Shown here piece by piece: positions 21,224 to 33,359 of a stretch of 64,000 nucleotides of DNA (positions are counted from its first letter, which is position 1; every line of letters begins with the position of its first letter). The notes under the pieces are model-generated. The model saw nothing but the letters and a program-made list of their open reading frames with translations. It searched no databases and was not told the DNA's origin. Source of the DNA: Priapulus caudatus. Its lineage: Eukaryota; Priapulida; Priapulimorpha; Priapulimorphida; Priapulidae. The position numbers and the translations under genes were made by a program. Location: contig NW_014577282.1 in assembly GCF_000485595.1 (NCBI RefSeq), forward strand, positions 631,842 through 695,841, in the 5' to 3' direction.

Positions 21224-24200
21224 CTGACGCAAAATATTGTTGATGTTGCAAGTACACAATGAGTAACTTCTTATACATTAGTAACTTCAGATATTTCTGT
21301 TTCACACTATAATTTTCATATCACGGAAAGGGGTAATTCATTCTAAAGCAAACTTACCACAGCTAGTTTGTGTGTTCACTGATTTGGGATGCTCCAAAAA
21401 CCGTGAGTCCTTCTTACAGAGGTGCAGATATAGGAAGAAACCTTTTTTTGGTGGGCATTGAAAGTATTGCCTGCAATTGACAGTGCCTTCTGTGCAGCAT
21501 ACACTTTCTTCATCCTGTGTAATAGTAAGATCAATGAGAAAGTGATAGCAAGCTAAACCTGAACAATGGGAGACCTACATTTATACGTAAAGGAGAACCA
21601 CAGTAGTTGAGTGATTATCGTGTCCACCTTTCACTATAAAGGCCATGAGTTCGACCCGGCTAGGACAGTAAACCTTCCCAATGTGTAAAAACCTTCATCT
21701 CGGAATTAGAGTCTGCGAATCGCCCATTGCCGAGACCACATAACATGACGGGCTGGGTCCAGTAACAAGGACCTAAAAGAATCACTAGCGCTGTAACCCA
21801 CTATGGCGTTGATGACGCTAAAGTGTCTGTCCGCTTGATGAAATACTGGTGAAGAAGATTCATAAAGTCATTTAGGCATTTACAAGTACAGTTTAGATTT
21901 CAATCAAACGTGGGAAACTCTTACGAATTTGCCAATAAATTTGCTTATGACAGAATTATTTGTTTGAAGAACTGAAGAAAAACTACAGATGGCGATTTCT
22001 TGTATTAATGTTTGTAAATAATGTATGGGAACTAATACGGCATCTGAAGTTTAAGCCTATCATTATATTATGTGAGACACAAAAAGGCAGTATCTGATGC
22101 TGACACATGGAGACCGTTGCGTAATTGCCATATAGAAGATGAATTAGACGTTATACCATATAGCATATAGAAGTTATTTGCATGATGGAAACAAATGGAA
22201 CTCTGTCATCTCCGACACAAAGCATGGGAATCAAAGTACCCATTGCAGTGACACTATTTCCTAACCAACCAGAAAATTATCACAGCACGTGGGAAAAATG
22301 ATGGGTTTAGGTGCACATCGTATAGCCATCGTTCATACAATAAACAGATGTGACTGGCGGGCAAAATCGAAGGCACAGCCATTACATAATTTACATCCCC
22401 ACTACCGTGATCACTTGTGCTACCCCTCATTCCTGTGTAAAAAATAGAAGCAGTGTTGGTGAAATAGCCACCCTGAATAAATCATGCTCCTACATCACTA
22501 TTATCAAAAGCAAATAATGCTAAAAAAATGCATAGAGCATATAATGGGAAAAAGGGAACAAAACGCAAATTTATTGAAATCTTACTCTATTTTAACGGCA
22601 AATCCTAAACTATTGAACAGTTGGCAGTATTGAATTAAGTACTATTCTTCCCTTTTCAAAACAACACCAACCACTTAATTGTCTCTACACCACTCATAGA
22701 CTGGGCTTTAGGTTGGGTGTAAGCTTAGTTTATCCAGTCGTTATGGGCGTGTAGGAATTTCGTATATATATATCACATCTAAATTTATGAATGAGAGGGC
22801 ACTCGGTATAATAACTGTGTGGATAATGTAATTAAATACGTGGTTGAGCAAGGAAAGAATATAATAGGAATATCTTCTTCTTGAACAGCATTTTATTGGA
22901 CGGGCCGAAATAAGAAACACTAAGCGAAATAAATACAGTAGTAGAGTAATTAGGTTTAAGGTTGGAGTACACCCCACAACACACGTAGTTGTTACAGCAC
23001 ATGCACAAACGCCCTGCAGTACAATTACAACTGTAGCCATCCATGTTCATATAGGCAAACATAATTAACAGGACGCAAAGCAATATTAATAAAGCAAGTA
23101 ATTGTAGAATGTTGAGTAATGTGTAGAATAATATTTTGAAAATAATGACAAAAATGTAAAGTAAAATATCACTATACCTAAAGTAATACACATACCATTT
23201 CCACCCCAGCCATAGGTTTGGCTAGGCTTGACTCAGGGATTATTCCAATCCACCGGATAACCCCATATTTTGGCAAACCACTCATGTTGACTTCGACCAT
23301 TGACCCAACCTCAAGGTCACATTTTTGGACAATGTGACCTTTGATACCCAATTCGGTTACATCTTCATAATGGGTATAGGGCGTGAGAGAACCCTTTCGA
23401 TCTGCAGTTAAAACGCAACTATGTTAAAAACACAGATTGGCAGATTCTATCAGTAATTATATACTATTGCACACCTCTTCAAAATGGAAAATGAAAATCA
23501 GTACCAATATAGCCTAGCATATGTTGGGCATGCAAATGGAAGCAACTCAATTCAAATGTTGGCAACTGGTTGTATGGTGTTAATTGTTGTGATTTTTGTA
23601 ATGTAATCCACCTGATTTGTGCTGCTCGCGCACGAGAGAACTGAGAGTAGAATTTTGTAATATTTTGGTGACCTACCTGATCAGCTTACCAGTGTGGTTT
23701 CAATTACCAGATAAACCGATTAACTTTCTTTCGTTGTGCGTCTACACGTGTTGATACAGCATATTCCAGCTAACCAAATTACGTTCTGCAAACGTTCACG
23801 CGACATATCACTAGTTATAAAAACGAATTGTGGTATGCTCTGAAACGTAACTTAGTGTGGTCTTGTCCATGTTCCCATAATGCTACCAAATAATTTTGCT
23901 AAAACGTTAATAGAACGCTATCCTTTACTTCAGAATTGTAATCGGGAACAGTAATGATACATGATAGTATATAACGATAATATAGTATTGTGAAGGTTTC
24001 AGGGGAGGAGACAGCAAAACAATTTCACGACGCAGAGGTACACCAACTAAATGCAAGAGAGGGAAATAACATAGTCAGTGTTACTAAATATAGGACAGCA
24101 GCAGCGTGTGCAACACTGACAACGACTTTGTAGAGGTATGGCAAAGTGTAGATTATATTAAGTAAACTCATATACTGGCCAGATAATTGCTAAGCCACAA

Positions 24201-27200
24201 TCTTATACAGCGAACCTTGACAATAGGGCTGCAGATATGAGAAGTGGAATAACATGACGATTGCCACACAGTAAACTATCTCCGAGATTTTTTACTTTTC
24301 CACCAGGGCACTTACTCATAATGGTAGATAAAGCGAAAGTGTGATGAAGTTGGCAAACTCACAACCCATCAATACCTAATAAGAGAAAACGTGAAAATGG
24401 TGTAACGGTAATGGTGAACGATTACGTCTACACAGCGCATAGATGCGGACATGTGGACATTTTAAACTAGTGCGTTAATTGTCAGTGTACACAAGTTCTG
24501 GTGTGCAGTGTGCTCAAGCCAGCGCGCGAGCCAGCAACGAACTGTAGACTAACAGTGTTTGGCAAATGGAAGGATTCAAGGCTGATCGAGTAGGCACGTG
24601 TAAATTGGTCAAGCAAAAAGAGATGACATATTTTGCTGCCAAGAGCGTGCAGGCTGACAGGCAAGTACAGCACATATTGCTCATAACCGGCAGTGAAGGC
24701 CTCGCAATGTTCAACAGTTGTGGTGTGTCAACCAACGAGTGGCAAGACGCAGACGTCGCATGGAAAAAAATCGATACACAAAGATGTCTAGTTTTTTTGC
24801 GTGGATAGACTTACATTTCAACACATGAAGAAACAGTGAGGAGTCGGGCAATGACTTAGTCAGTAGGCTAAAAAAATCAAGCAGATTACCAAAAAAAGCT
24901 AATTACAGAGCAGAATACATACGGTAGGAAACATACCGAGGTTGAAAAGAATCTACTATTGACGAATGAGAAATACACGCTGGAAGAAGCTTTCGAAGCA
25001 TGCCGCATAGATGATACTTCTGTTATTAGCCACCAGCAAGTCTTCAAGGACATCCAAGGAGAAAAACACAAACACGTTAATGCCATGCAACATGGGTGCG
25101 CTGATAGCACAACCACAAACGTTGTCCACAATGTGGTGAAACATAGCACAAACCAACGCTGCCCAGCAAGAGGCGCAACAAGCAACAAATACGGCGGCAT
25201 AAATAACGGGGCTATTCGTCAGTATAGCATGAGCTTGCTACAACAGATAAAAATCAAACAAACACTACAGTACAGGAGTAGAGGCCGACACCGAGGTAAC
25301 TCTCACAGCCGCGGTTACGAATGGGGAAAGTCGAGCTTTCACAGACATGTCGACGATATTGATCAAGACAGCGCATACAATGAGGAATATTGTTGGGTTG
25401 CATGTGACGCAGTGGGCATTACCATAGAAACTGTCGAGCATAACGCTGTCTGCGTACCCAACGGTGATCATCAGACTACTAGGTAGACCTGTCACCAACT
25501 CATTACACATGATCTGAGGGGGAAATTCTTTCCCTGGGAATATACCGTCGAATATTTTCACAGAAACTAGATGCCGATGGTTTACTAAAGCCTGCAGAGG
25601 TCTTATTCAGACCGGGGACCAAATTATCAGTGTATACCAGCAACGATATGAAGCTGCATGGGGCGACAAGCCTGCGATGCCAGTATAAGGACGTTGACTG
25701 GCAAAAGTTCCCATTCTACATTGCAAAATCTGATAGCCATGCTACTCTCGGGCTTGCTGCAAGCTGCAAGCTAATGGACATAGTCTCCCTTCATGGGATA
25801 AAATTGGCATAGACATATGCGCAGCAAATGCAACAGAGTCCTCACAAGCGATAAGCAGTATAGATGAATTGAAGAGGATGTTTCCAACCTCGTTCGACAC
25901 ACTGGGCAACTTCCCAGGTGAGTATCATATTACAGTCGTTATACCTCGAAAGTATCTGATCCAGCTGCGGTAAGCTTTCACGGATGAGCTCAGCAAGATG
26001 GAAGCAATGGGATGATAACAAAGGTGACCGAGACGTCCGACTGGGTGTCAAGTCTGACGTTCACACAGAAGCGCGGAGGAGGGCCAGGAGTGTGCTTGGA
26101 TCCGAATGACCTCAATAAAGTGGTCAAGCGCGGACACCACTAGACTCTAACCCTAACCTGAAGGAGATCACGCACAAGTTCGCTGGTGCACTGGTATATA
26201 GTACGCTAGATTAAAAATAATGTATACTGGTCAGTCAAGCTGGATAAGCCCGGGGTTTTCCATGTTCCAGACGTCGTTTGGACGCTATTGCTTTAGGACC
26301 ATTCGGGGTGGTCGTCTCACAAGATGTCTTTCAGCAGCACAAAGATACAATGCTAGGAAAATGCCATGGTTGCATCGCCATCGCTGATGACGTTGCCGTC
26401 TATGGAAGATATGAAGTTGAGCATAACAGAAATTTGTTAAACCTGATGCGAGTTACACGTGGCTATGGACTAGTGTTCAACTTTCACAAATGTGCTATTT
26501 AGATCTGTGAGATTTCATTCTTCGGTAATCGTTACTCGTCAGAAGGGGTCATGCCTGACCCAGAACGAGTAGCTGCTATCAACATCCTACCACTTCCAAG
26601 AAATCCAAGAGAGCTGCAGGAGTTCTTGGGCATAGTGACGCACATCTTTCCATTTGTGCATATTCTCTCGCATTACTCTGCGTTCCTACGTGAACTGCTC
26701 AAGAAAATGATATATAATTCACATGGCTGCCGAATCAGACAGCTGATTTCGCGCAAATAAAATCAATCATATGCCAAGCAGCGGCGCTTGCATATATTGA
26801 TCCGAACACGAACAGCCTACTCCACGTAGATAGCTATAAATGATATCTTGGAGCTATGGTCATGCAGAATGACGGATCTATTGCATTTCTTAGCAAGTCT
26901 TTGTCAGAATTGGAGACCAGATGTGCTAAAAATGAGAGAAAGCACCACCACGACTACAACGCATGCTACTGTGGTTGCAAAACAATGATATAACAACCCA
27001 GTAGATGCAAGGGAAAGCTCTACTCGTAGCAGATGGATTATGTCGCCTACCATGAACACTAACAGATGATCGAACATTGGAAACACACACAGGTGAAACT
27101 TTCAGTGAACCGCTGAACAGATCTGAACATTCAGTTGGATCTAGTCTAGTACGAGCAAAAAGGGTACAGCAGCTACGAAATGAAACCGCTAGAGACAGAG

Positions 27201-30200
27201 TGCTCGCCACACTCAGACACATCATCTTAAGTGGATGCCCCCAAACACATTGTCAAGACTGCCGAGGAAAATAAAGCAGCTGAAATCAAGAATGGTTGAA
27301 AGGCTGAGCAGTACGTTTGATGAATTGTTCTAACGGCCACAATGAAGGTACAATAATAATATCGGAAACCGAAATAGCATCAGGTAAGGGTAAAGAACTG
27401 AGGGAAATACCCAAATGCAGACCAAATCGCAGTAAGCATGCAGCGAGATGTGCATGCTAGTAAAGGTAGTGCCACGAGCATCCCAGAATCGTCGTACTGT
27501 AACGATGGGAAAAACGAAAGGTCTTATATAAGGAAAATAAACAGTCACAGGATGTTCTTTTATTGATGTTCAGCACAGGTACAATCTGCCACTCGTATTC
27601 TCTACTCACTCTCCCCTCTCAATAATCCCCCTTTATCTCCCACTCGTTCCCTCTTACATCTTTTTTGGTAGTGACTGTGTCTTCCCTCACACGCCGGCCC
27701 TCTCGCTATCTATCCCATTGGTTGATTTCTGACATTGATCGGTCAAGTGACCGCACAGTCACTCTTGCCTCGGTATGAAACATTCAATCTCAACCTCCTC
27801 TCCACTCGCTGGCTGCCAATACTCCTCCTGGTCCCTTTATATTCTGCATGCTTTCCTTCTATTCTCCAGTCGACTGGCTAATTATGGTGGGCACCTCTTA
27901 TTGTGAATGTTCTCTTGACTAATGTCTAACATAAGGCCAAATTTCAGGTTATGCTATGTGCACGACTATAGAGGGCGTATCACGCTTATTGTGGTTAATC
28001 TCGCATGTAATCACATGACCGGTAGTGCTTCGAACACATATGCCAAATGGCCTTGCTTACGTGGCAGTCAGGTTAAGAATGCAGGTAGCATGCCACAGTT
28101 GCGAATATGTTTTAGTTAGTGTACTCTGTCACCATGTAAAGTTATCGTAGCCATAAAACATGGTAATTCATAGTTAACATACTCATTTTACAATTCTTAA
28201 AATCTTCATTTATGTTAAAGAAATGTTATGAAATTTGTTACTTAACTTAACATTACGTTACTTTAGCTGAGCTTGAATTATGTTAGGTAGTATGCATATT
28301 GTATATGAGTATATTCATGTATATTCTGATGTACTGAATATAGAATCATTTGTAAATTACAGTAATCTATGGAACGAAGCAATAAATGGTTGACAAATTA
28401 AAATGATTTTGAGGAAATACTGAGGCACAGTGCTACAAGAGCCTAACGAGAGCCTAAGTGCTACAACATTACATGTTGGCACAATAATAAAGCCAAATGG
28501 AGACAGTCTGGAAAAAGCTAAATCTGCCGCATCAGATGACTTCGCAGCACCTGACACCAGGGGTGCAGAAAGCAGTCAATGGATGGACGTGTGTGATGCT
28601 GAGGGTCGTCGCGCTCGTCCTAAAGGGCAGACAGAGATTATTCTCCATTGAAACTAAAAGAAAAAGAATGAATAAAACGTTCAACAAGGTAGATATCAGG
28701 ATGGAGCAAACGAAAATACTTCTAGCTGAACATGTAGAGTATGGTGCTATAAAAGATGAGTACATCTATTGGATGGCAAGCTATGAAGAGTTTTTCAATG
28801 CTCATGACGAATATTGTGCCCTGCTGAATGATGAATAACGAAAACATTATTACGAAGGATGGTTCAATGAAAAGGACCAATGTCTTTGAGCGTTTAAGTC
28901 TACAGTTGAAGATTGGTTCAGTCGCAGGAAGAAGAATGTTCATCTGAAACAGTGGAGTGGGCATTTCAAAGAGGACGATTACCAATCACCATCAGTGAAA
29001 CAACATCAGTAATGTCTAGGTGGTCAAAGGCCAGCTGCAGTGCATCAGTCACCAGCTCGGTATCATAAAGCTAACTAGAAAGGGCAGTTGTCGCCAACTA
29101 CATGTATCCCCCGTGTTCTCCCCAAGATGTGTAAGTATACGAAGTTTGGTTGCGCTAGGTCAATTAGGGGCCGAGTTATATAGCGGAAGGGAAATATGAT
29201 GAAGGTCAAGGTCAATGTCAAATAAAGGTCGTAGTGACCTGGTTTTGGTACGCTAGCTGCGCACCTTCTCCCCAAGATGTGTAAGTATACCAAGTTTGGT
29301 AGTGATAGGCCAATTAGGGGCCGAGTTATAGAGCGGAAGGGAAATATAATCAAGGTCAAGGTAAAGGTCAAATAAAGGTCGCAGTGACCTGGTTTTGGTA
29401 CGCTGCCCACCTTCTCCCCAAGATGTGTAAGTAGACCAAGTTTGGTCACGCTAGGTCAATTAGGGGTCGAGTTATAGAGCAGAATGGAAAATCTCTGCGG
29501 CGGTGGCGGCTGTACACACATGAAACCATAGTATCCCCGCGGACTTCGTCGTGGGGAATACAATAACACCATGTCTTTTCAAATGTTAACAATATCAGTT
29601 GTCTTCTAGTATTAATTATTCTAAGTGCATTAGGACAATCGCTTCGCTTAGTCCCAAACTGAGTTCTCTGTCACACGTGTGGTTGTGTCCCGCTCGTAAT
29701 CTGCTCGTAATTTACATCGCCACTTTTCCGCCATTTTATTTCACTCACGTTATTTTGCGTCTCTATAATACCACGGACGTAGGATTCAGACAGCTCAGAC
29801 ATAGGACACCAGGCGTAAGACCACTAACGTCAGGTAACATGGTGCTGGCATTGGCGACTATTACCATAGGAATTAACAGATAGGAGTCATGAGGTCAGTG
29901 ACAGCTGAAAAAACGATCATGGATCTGAAATCCATATTCAGTAGAAACAGCTTATCACTATCGGGTCATCAGATAATGGACCGCAGTTCTGATCGTAAAA
30001 AAATGCTGTCAGAAAATGGCATCGCGATTACCACGCGAGACACGAAAGTTGGCGCAAGCCAATACAGAAGGTTAAAATGAAAATAACGCCCCGAGAAAAT
30101 GATGTAGCCTGGTAAGCTGGGTAAAATGTATGATGACAAACACCAACGTGCCAGAGAATCAGAGATATGCCATGCGATAAATGCTGCCTAAACGTGATCT

Positions 30201-33200
30201 GTTATCCAACAAACAGAACCCATCGTTCCAGCGATGCGGAAGTCTGAGACACACAGAAACAATGAGGTCAACTAGGTGCCCAGTCTCCTGGAACTCTTGT
30301 AATTGAAACAAAATATTAAGGTTTTTATGATGCTTTGATCATCTCTTTACCTAAACACCATGGAGCCATATTGCTTTATGCTGGCATACAGTTGGTAAAA
30401 CTGAATGAATTAACATTATAAAATTAACATCATATGAATGCTAATACCTAGTGGATCCACTAGGCACTGATACCTAGTGGATCAGAAGTACAAAAATAAA
30501 TGTAGTAGCTGGATTCAATTATTGTCACAAAAGATAACACAGTGCACTCAGATGAAATTGATTTTTCCAGTTGCCATCCATTGCAGCTAATCATATATCT
30601 AGGAAAACAGGCATCTGATAGCATGCTCAAAGCTGTTCTTGCATGCTCCTTGATGCAGAAAACCCCGTTGTTCTTAGCTTCTTCTAATCGTATGTCCATC
30701 ATATGCTAGGCTGCAGTATGCACATTATGATCAACATTTAGACACGAGCATATGTGGTGCACTAATAAGGAGTTCATTGTCTGAAACATGATAAATAGTT
30801 ATGACATTGTAAGTCAAAAATGTTATACCTTGCTCACATAGTACTGTGTAAAAATATGCAATATACATATATCATAACTACTGACAAAATTTCTGACAGT
30901 GGGCCTCAGTATGGCACTCTTACAAGGTTGCTGTTACTGCACAATGTTTGAAAACGGTTAGGCTAGGGTCATCTTTATATGGCAGAATATTTTGTAAACT
31001 AGTTAAAGGAATAGTAGACTCTGGGATTTTACTGCATACAACTGTACTTACTGTATAACAAATCGTCTATACCCACACGTATTTGTTACCAGATACCTAA
31101 TTTAATTGTTATAATTAATTACACATCAACGCTACGAAATTTGAATGGCGCCATGACACCCGCGACCGTGCTGCCACATTGAAAAAGGTGCGCATGTGAC
31201 AATTCATTTTGCACGTTACAGACCGAGGGCTAATCACAAAAGTGCAATTATCTTTATACCTAAATGCTATTTAACCGAACGATATTCATTTTAGGGCAAA
31301 TTTATCCATATTATAACTGAAACTATATGTCGTTTATAAGATATTACAATCCGTTTGCCTTTAAATTAATAAATAAGAAACACCCTCGGTCTGTAGCACT
31401 TGGCTGACGTGGTTTTGGGCAACTTATCAGATCATGCGCTTTGAGTGGCGCCACCGTCGTTGTAATCAAACTGTAGTCGTTAGTTTTAAAACATTTTTTA
31501 ATAATATTTCTAATGGTGATTGAACCATGAAACTTTTTATGTAGCGTAATTTTAACCTAAGTCACTGAAAATAACCCTAGAACCTAGAGTAAATGATCCC
31601 TTTAAATCGATCAGTGCATAAGTATATAGTATGATGCATTTACTATAACTAATTTGATGGCAACCAGTTATGTCACCAACAATATTGAATACGAAATAAT
31701 AATGTTCAAATTAAAATTGGTTTCAACTATTCCCATGTGAATAAACATACCGGACGAAATTACAGGATGGTCACGCTCAGTTAGTACTACTCTATGTAGG
31801 CTCTCTCTGCTATTCTTGCTTATACTTGAGAATGTTCCAGATTTTATTGAAGATTTTTGCTCCTGTTGCTTGTCTTCTAATTGCTGTAAAATCTTCTTTT
31901 GTTCCTGCACAACCTGACACCCTAAAAACAGACAATCTGAATATTACTGTGTAATCTACACAACGTATCAATTTTAATAGACACTACTAGATCTAATGGT
32001 GAATGTCATCATAAGGTTAGTACAATGCATTACTGGTGAGCGGTGCTGAGAGACAACTGTACCTGTCACTCCATGCTTTACAGTTTGCTGGAGAAACTCG
32101 TCTTCCCTCATCAGACCAAGTATTGGAATAAGTGATGCATACTTGGGCTTGGTTTCAAAAAGTTGTCTGTCATGATACCTGCCAGTCCCTGTCCCCACAG
32201 GATGGTCCTTAGGTTACAACATCAAATGTATAACACTTAGTCCACTCGCGGAAGAGAAAAACAAAATAAATCGATTCATAGTTTCATATATTATAAATAT
32301 AAAAACAACATTTGATCATTTAAATGGTGGGAGGAGGAAGATACTATTGTAAAAAAACATATAAGCACCTTTCACACTACACAGACATGAATCAAGGATC
32401 CAGTATCCACTGTCGATATATACCCAATATTGCACAGCACAGATGCACATATTACATATGATGTATTCATAGATTTGTGAAATATATCTTAATTTACACA
32501 CACAAAGTTTGTACACGTTCTAGCCTATGGCAAGAAGTGCATAAATAAGCCTTGCGAACTGGTAAATATAGTTATTTAAACGTTACCAAACGGCCATGTC
32601 AGGATAAGAAAATGATAACCTATTAATCATATATATATATAAAGAGAAATTAGGTCACTCTTGAGCTCTGTGTAAACATTCCTTTCCACCAAAGTGTGGC
32701 ATGCTTTTCGATGTAAACAACGGAAGGAATGTATATCTGATTAAAATACCTTTATGCATAGAATACTTGCATGAAAGTTTACTTTGATTACTCCAATTGG
32801 TGGATATAGGGGAATGTAGCTTTACGGAGAATTCAAATATAAGTGTATACCTACAATTAACCGTTTCAACAAAATTGGATTAAGAAGGCAGATTATTAGG
32901 CATATTATGGTCAACAATCATTGCCTAACACATGGGCTATTGGACAAACCACTCATTTTAAGGACTTAAATTCATTTCTAAAATCAGCAGCTACGAATGG
33001 TATCTTTGTCATTTTTTTAGCAGAAATGCACATGTGTGCATGCGTGCATGCTTATTATAAATATGTGTGTGCCAGACTGTGCTTATACTTTATAGGCCCA
33101 TGTTTTCGATCCTTTGCATGCGTGCGTGCATGTATGTGTGTACACATAGTCTCGGTGGGGTCACTACATACAAACTGCACCCCGACAGTCCATTCTGGTC

Positions 33201-33359
33201 CGACCTCTGGAAGATAACCAATCCAGCGCACAAGACCATGTTCGGGCCCAATGTCACTCATCCAAACTATTCGGTCTCCTGTGGCCAATGGAGGCTCAAC
33301 ACATAGTGTTCGAGATGGAAAAGGGCTCTCTGCTGTTGCTGCATACTTCTCTGAGCGAC
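21066..33359 (-). CDS. CYLD: CYLD-like deubiquitinase, partial gene (six exons)
   Basis: Six minus-strand exons (33359-33172, 32207-32063, 31921-31751, 23401-23196, 21514-21358, 21223-21066) have GT/AG borders. Their phases join without a break, giving about 341 codons. Exons A and B form one CAP-Gly domain (..VRWIGYLPEVGPEWTVGVQF / DHPVGTGTGRYHDRQLF). Exon C is a Gln/Ser-rich linker. Exons D and E form a second CAP-Gly domain (..YGVIRWIG.. / ..CTEGTV..YFQCPPKKG). Exon F has the USP Cys box GIQGHSNSCYLDATLF. This order is that of CYLD, which trims K63- and M1-linked ubiquitin in NF-kB and microtubule-linked signalling. The first CAP-Gly domain and the His box exons were not found, so the gene may extend beyond the window, have unrecognised exons, or be truncated. 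Confidence 0.9.
21358..21514 (-). CDS. CYLD: CYLD-like exon E (second part of third CAP-Gly)
   Basis: The acceptor is ttacacag and the donor gtaagt; phase 0 in, phase 1 out. It encodes CCTEGTVNCRQYFQCPPKKG then FFLYLHLCKKDSRF, matching the back half of the CYLD CAP-Gly. Confidence 0.9.
21593..21858 (+). mobile_element. tRNA-derived SINE
   Basis: The tRNA-like head has an A-box region (gtagttgagtgattatcg), a cacctttcactataaagg anticodon-arm-like stretch and the B box GAGTTCGACCC. About 190 bp of tRNA-unrelated body follows (..cgggctgggtccagtaacaaggacc..). It lies in the intron between CYLD exons D and E. A pol III internal promoter is implied by the boxes. Confidence 0.75.
21860..23195. other. 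intron, no further feature recognised
   Basis: AT-rich intronic sequence of the CYLD-like gene. The hydrophobic minus-strand open frames at 22741-23191 show no motif and are not supported. Confidence 0.5.
23196..23401 (-). CDS. CYLD: CYLD-like exon D (first part of third CAP-Gly)
   Basis: The acceptor is ctgcag and the donor gtatgtg. The exon enters in phase 1 and leaves in phase 0. It encodes CDLEVGSMVEVNMSGLPKYG, VIRWIG and ..MAGVEM, the typical front half of the CYLD CAP-Gly next to the catalytic domain. Confidence 0.9.
24566..25486 (+). pseudogene. Gypsy gag fragment
   Basis: Pieces include LLITGSEGLAMFNSCGVSTN and MTNEKYTLEEAFEACRIDDT, both typical of Gypsy gag, followed by a His/Cys-bearing and Arg/Gly-rich tail. 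Stops near 24808-24950 break it. Confidence 0.6.
25850..26940 (+). pseudogene. Gypsy reverse transcriptase/RNase H fragment
   Basis: Pieces in order are an ..LGNFPGEYHITV.. lead-in, IALGPFGVVVSQDVFQQHKD, then GCIAIADDVAVYGR in which IADD stands at the RT Y-x-D-D site. Next come the connection MPDPERVAAINILPLPRNPR and ELQEFLGIV, and an RNase H-like stretch LLHVDSYK..IAFLSKSLSELETR. Multiple stops (26213, 26503, 26760) are present. Confidence 0.75.
27280..28400. other. no gene seen
   Basis: A pyrimidine-rich stretch at 27590-27880 (many tctc/cctc runs) could be part of an LTR of the neighbouring Gypsy debris, but no matching copy was found. The rest is AT-rich. Confidence 0.4.
28430..28985 (+). 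pseudogene. gag-like charged helical fragment
   Basis: The frame from about 28660 gives KTFNKVDIRMEQTKILLAEH and ..YIYWMASYEEFFNAHDEYCALLND, then after a stop KDQCL.AFKSTVEDWFSRRK. The charged helical style, with HDEY and VEDWF blocks, resembles gag regions of LTR elements. The family is not certain. Confidence 0.4.
29100..29530 (+). repeat. tandem repeat, ~148-bp unit, about 2.7 copies
   Basis: The motif ccccaagatgtgtaagta starts at 29120, 29270 and 29416 (periods 150 and 146). Each unit contains caagtttggt, gggccgagttata and aaggtcaaggtcaa..aaaggtc. The array ends in a ccgcggacttcgtcgtgggg hairpin-like stretch. It occupies the CYLD intron. Confidence 0.9.
29889..30190 (+). pseudogene. possible LTR-element integrase scrap
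   Basis: The frame gives AEKTIMDLKSIFSRNSLSLS then a few more residues with stops. The first block recalls the segment before the second catalytic Asp of Gypsy integrase. Evidence is weak, and no catalytic triad is visible. Confidence 0.3.
30447..30464. other. 18-bp perfect palindrome
   Basis: CCTAGTGGATCCACTAGG is its own reverse complement. Half of it recurs at 30472-30483 (acctagtggatc). No attached feature is recognised. Confidence 0.7.
31007..31601 (+). mobile_element. 595-bp TTAA-flanked MITE
   Basis: TTAA lies at 31003-31006 and 31602-31605. The ends are imperfect inverted repeats beginning AGG: AGGAATAGTAGACTCTGGG and, reverse-complemented, AGGGATCATTTACTCTAGG. Related copies are at 14512-15010 (inverted) and about 8100-8505. 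TTAA targets are used by piggyBac and Kolobok families; the AGG end is noted but does not decide. It lies in the CYLD intron close to exon C. Confidence 0.85.
31751..31921 (-). CDS. CYLD: CYLD-like exon C (linker)
   Basis: The acceptor is tttttag and the donor gtatgttt; phase 1 on both sides. It encodes a Gln/Lys/Glu-rich helical stretch (QEQKKILQQLEDKQQEQK) followed by a Ser-rich segment. It joins in frame to exon B 141 bp away and to exon D 8.3 kb away. Confidence 0.8.
31922..32062 (-). other. CYLD-like intron between exons B and C
   Basis: Short 141-bp intron with gt at the donor and tttttag at the acceptor, supporting the exon calls on both sides. Confidence 0.85.
32063..32207 (-). CDS. 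CYLD: CYLD-like exon B (second part of CAP-Gly)
   Basis: Phase 0 in, phase 1 out, with donor gtacag. It encodes DHPVGTGTGRYHDRQLFETKP then PKYASLIPILGLMRE.., completing the CAP-Gly domain begun in exon A, with the usual G-T..G..Y/F..LF layout of CYLD. Confidence 0.88.
33172..33359 (-). CDS. CYLD: CYLD-like exon A (first part of CAP-Gly)
   Basis: The acceptor ..tttcaaacag lies just upstream and the donor gtatgtag just downstream. The exon starts with two bases completing a codon and ends in phase 0. It encodes the GDRIVWMSD..HGLVRWIGYLPEV..WTVGVQF half of a CAP-Gly domain. Confidence 0.88.

Larger units (their letters stand above)
24540..27275 (+). mobile_element. decayed Gypsy-type LTR retrotransposon (gag-pol)
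   Basis: Lies in the 8.3-kb CYLD intron, antisense to the gene. Gag-like sequence is at 24566-25100, RT at 25850-26720 and an RNase H-like stretch at about 26760-26930, with stops and frameshifts throughout. LTRs were not identified. A related integrase-like scrap lies at 29889-30190. The element is old and inactive. Confidence 0.75.

Noticed and set aside
22741..23191. Hydrophobic minus-strand frames in the CYLD intron
   Set aside because: AT-rich sequence without conserved motif; the true exon D lies beside them.
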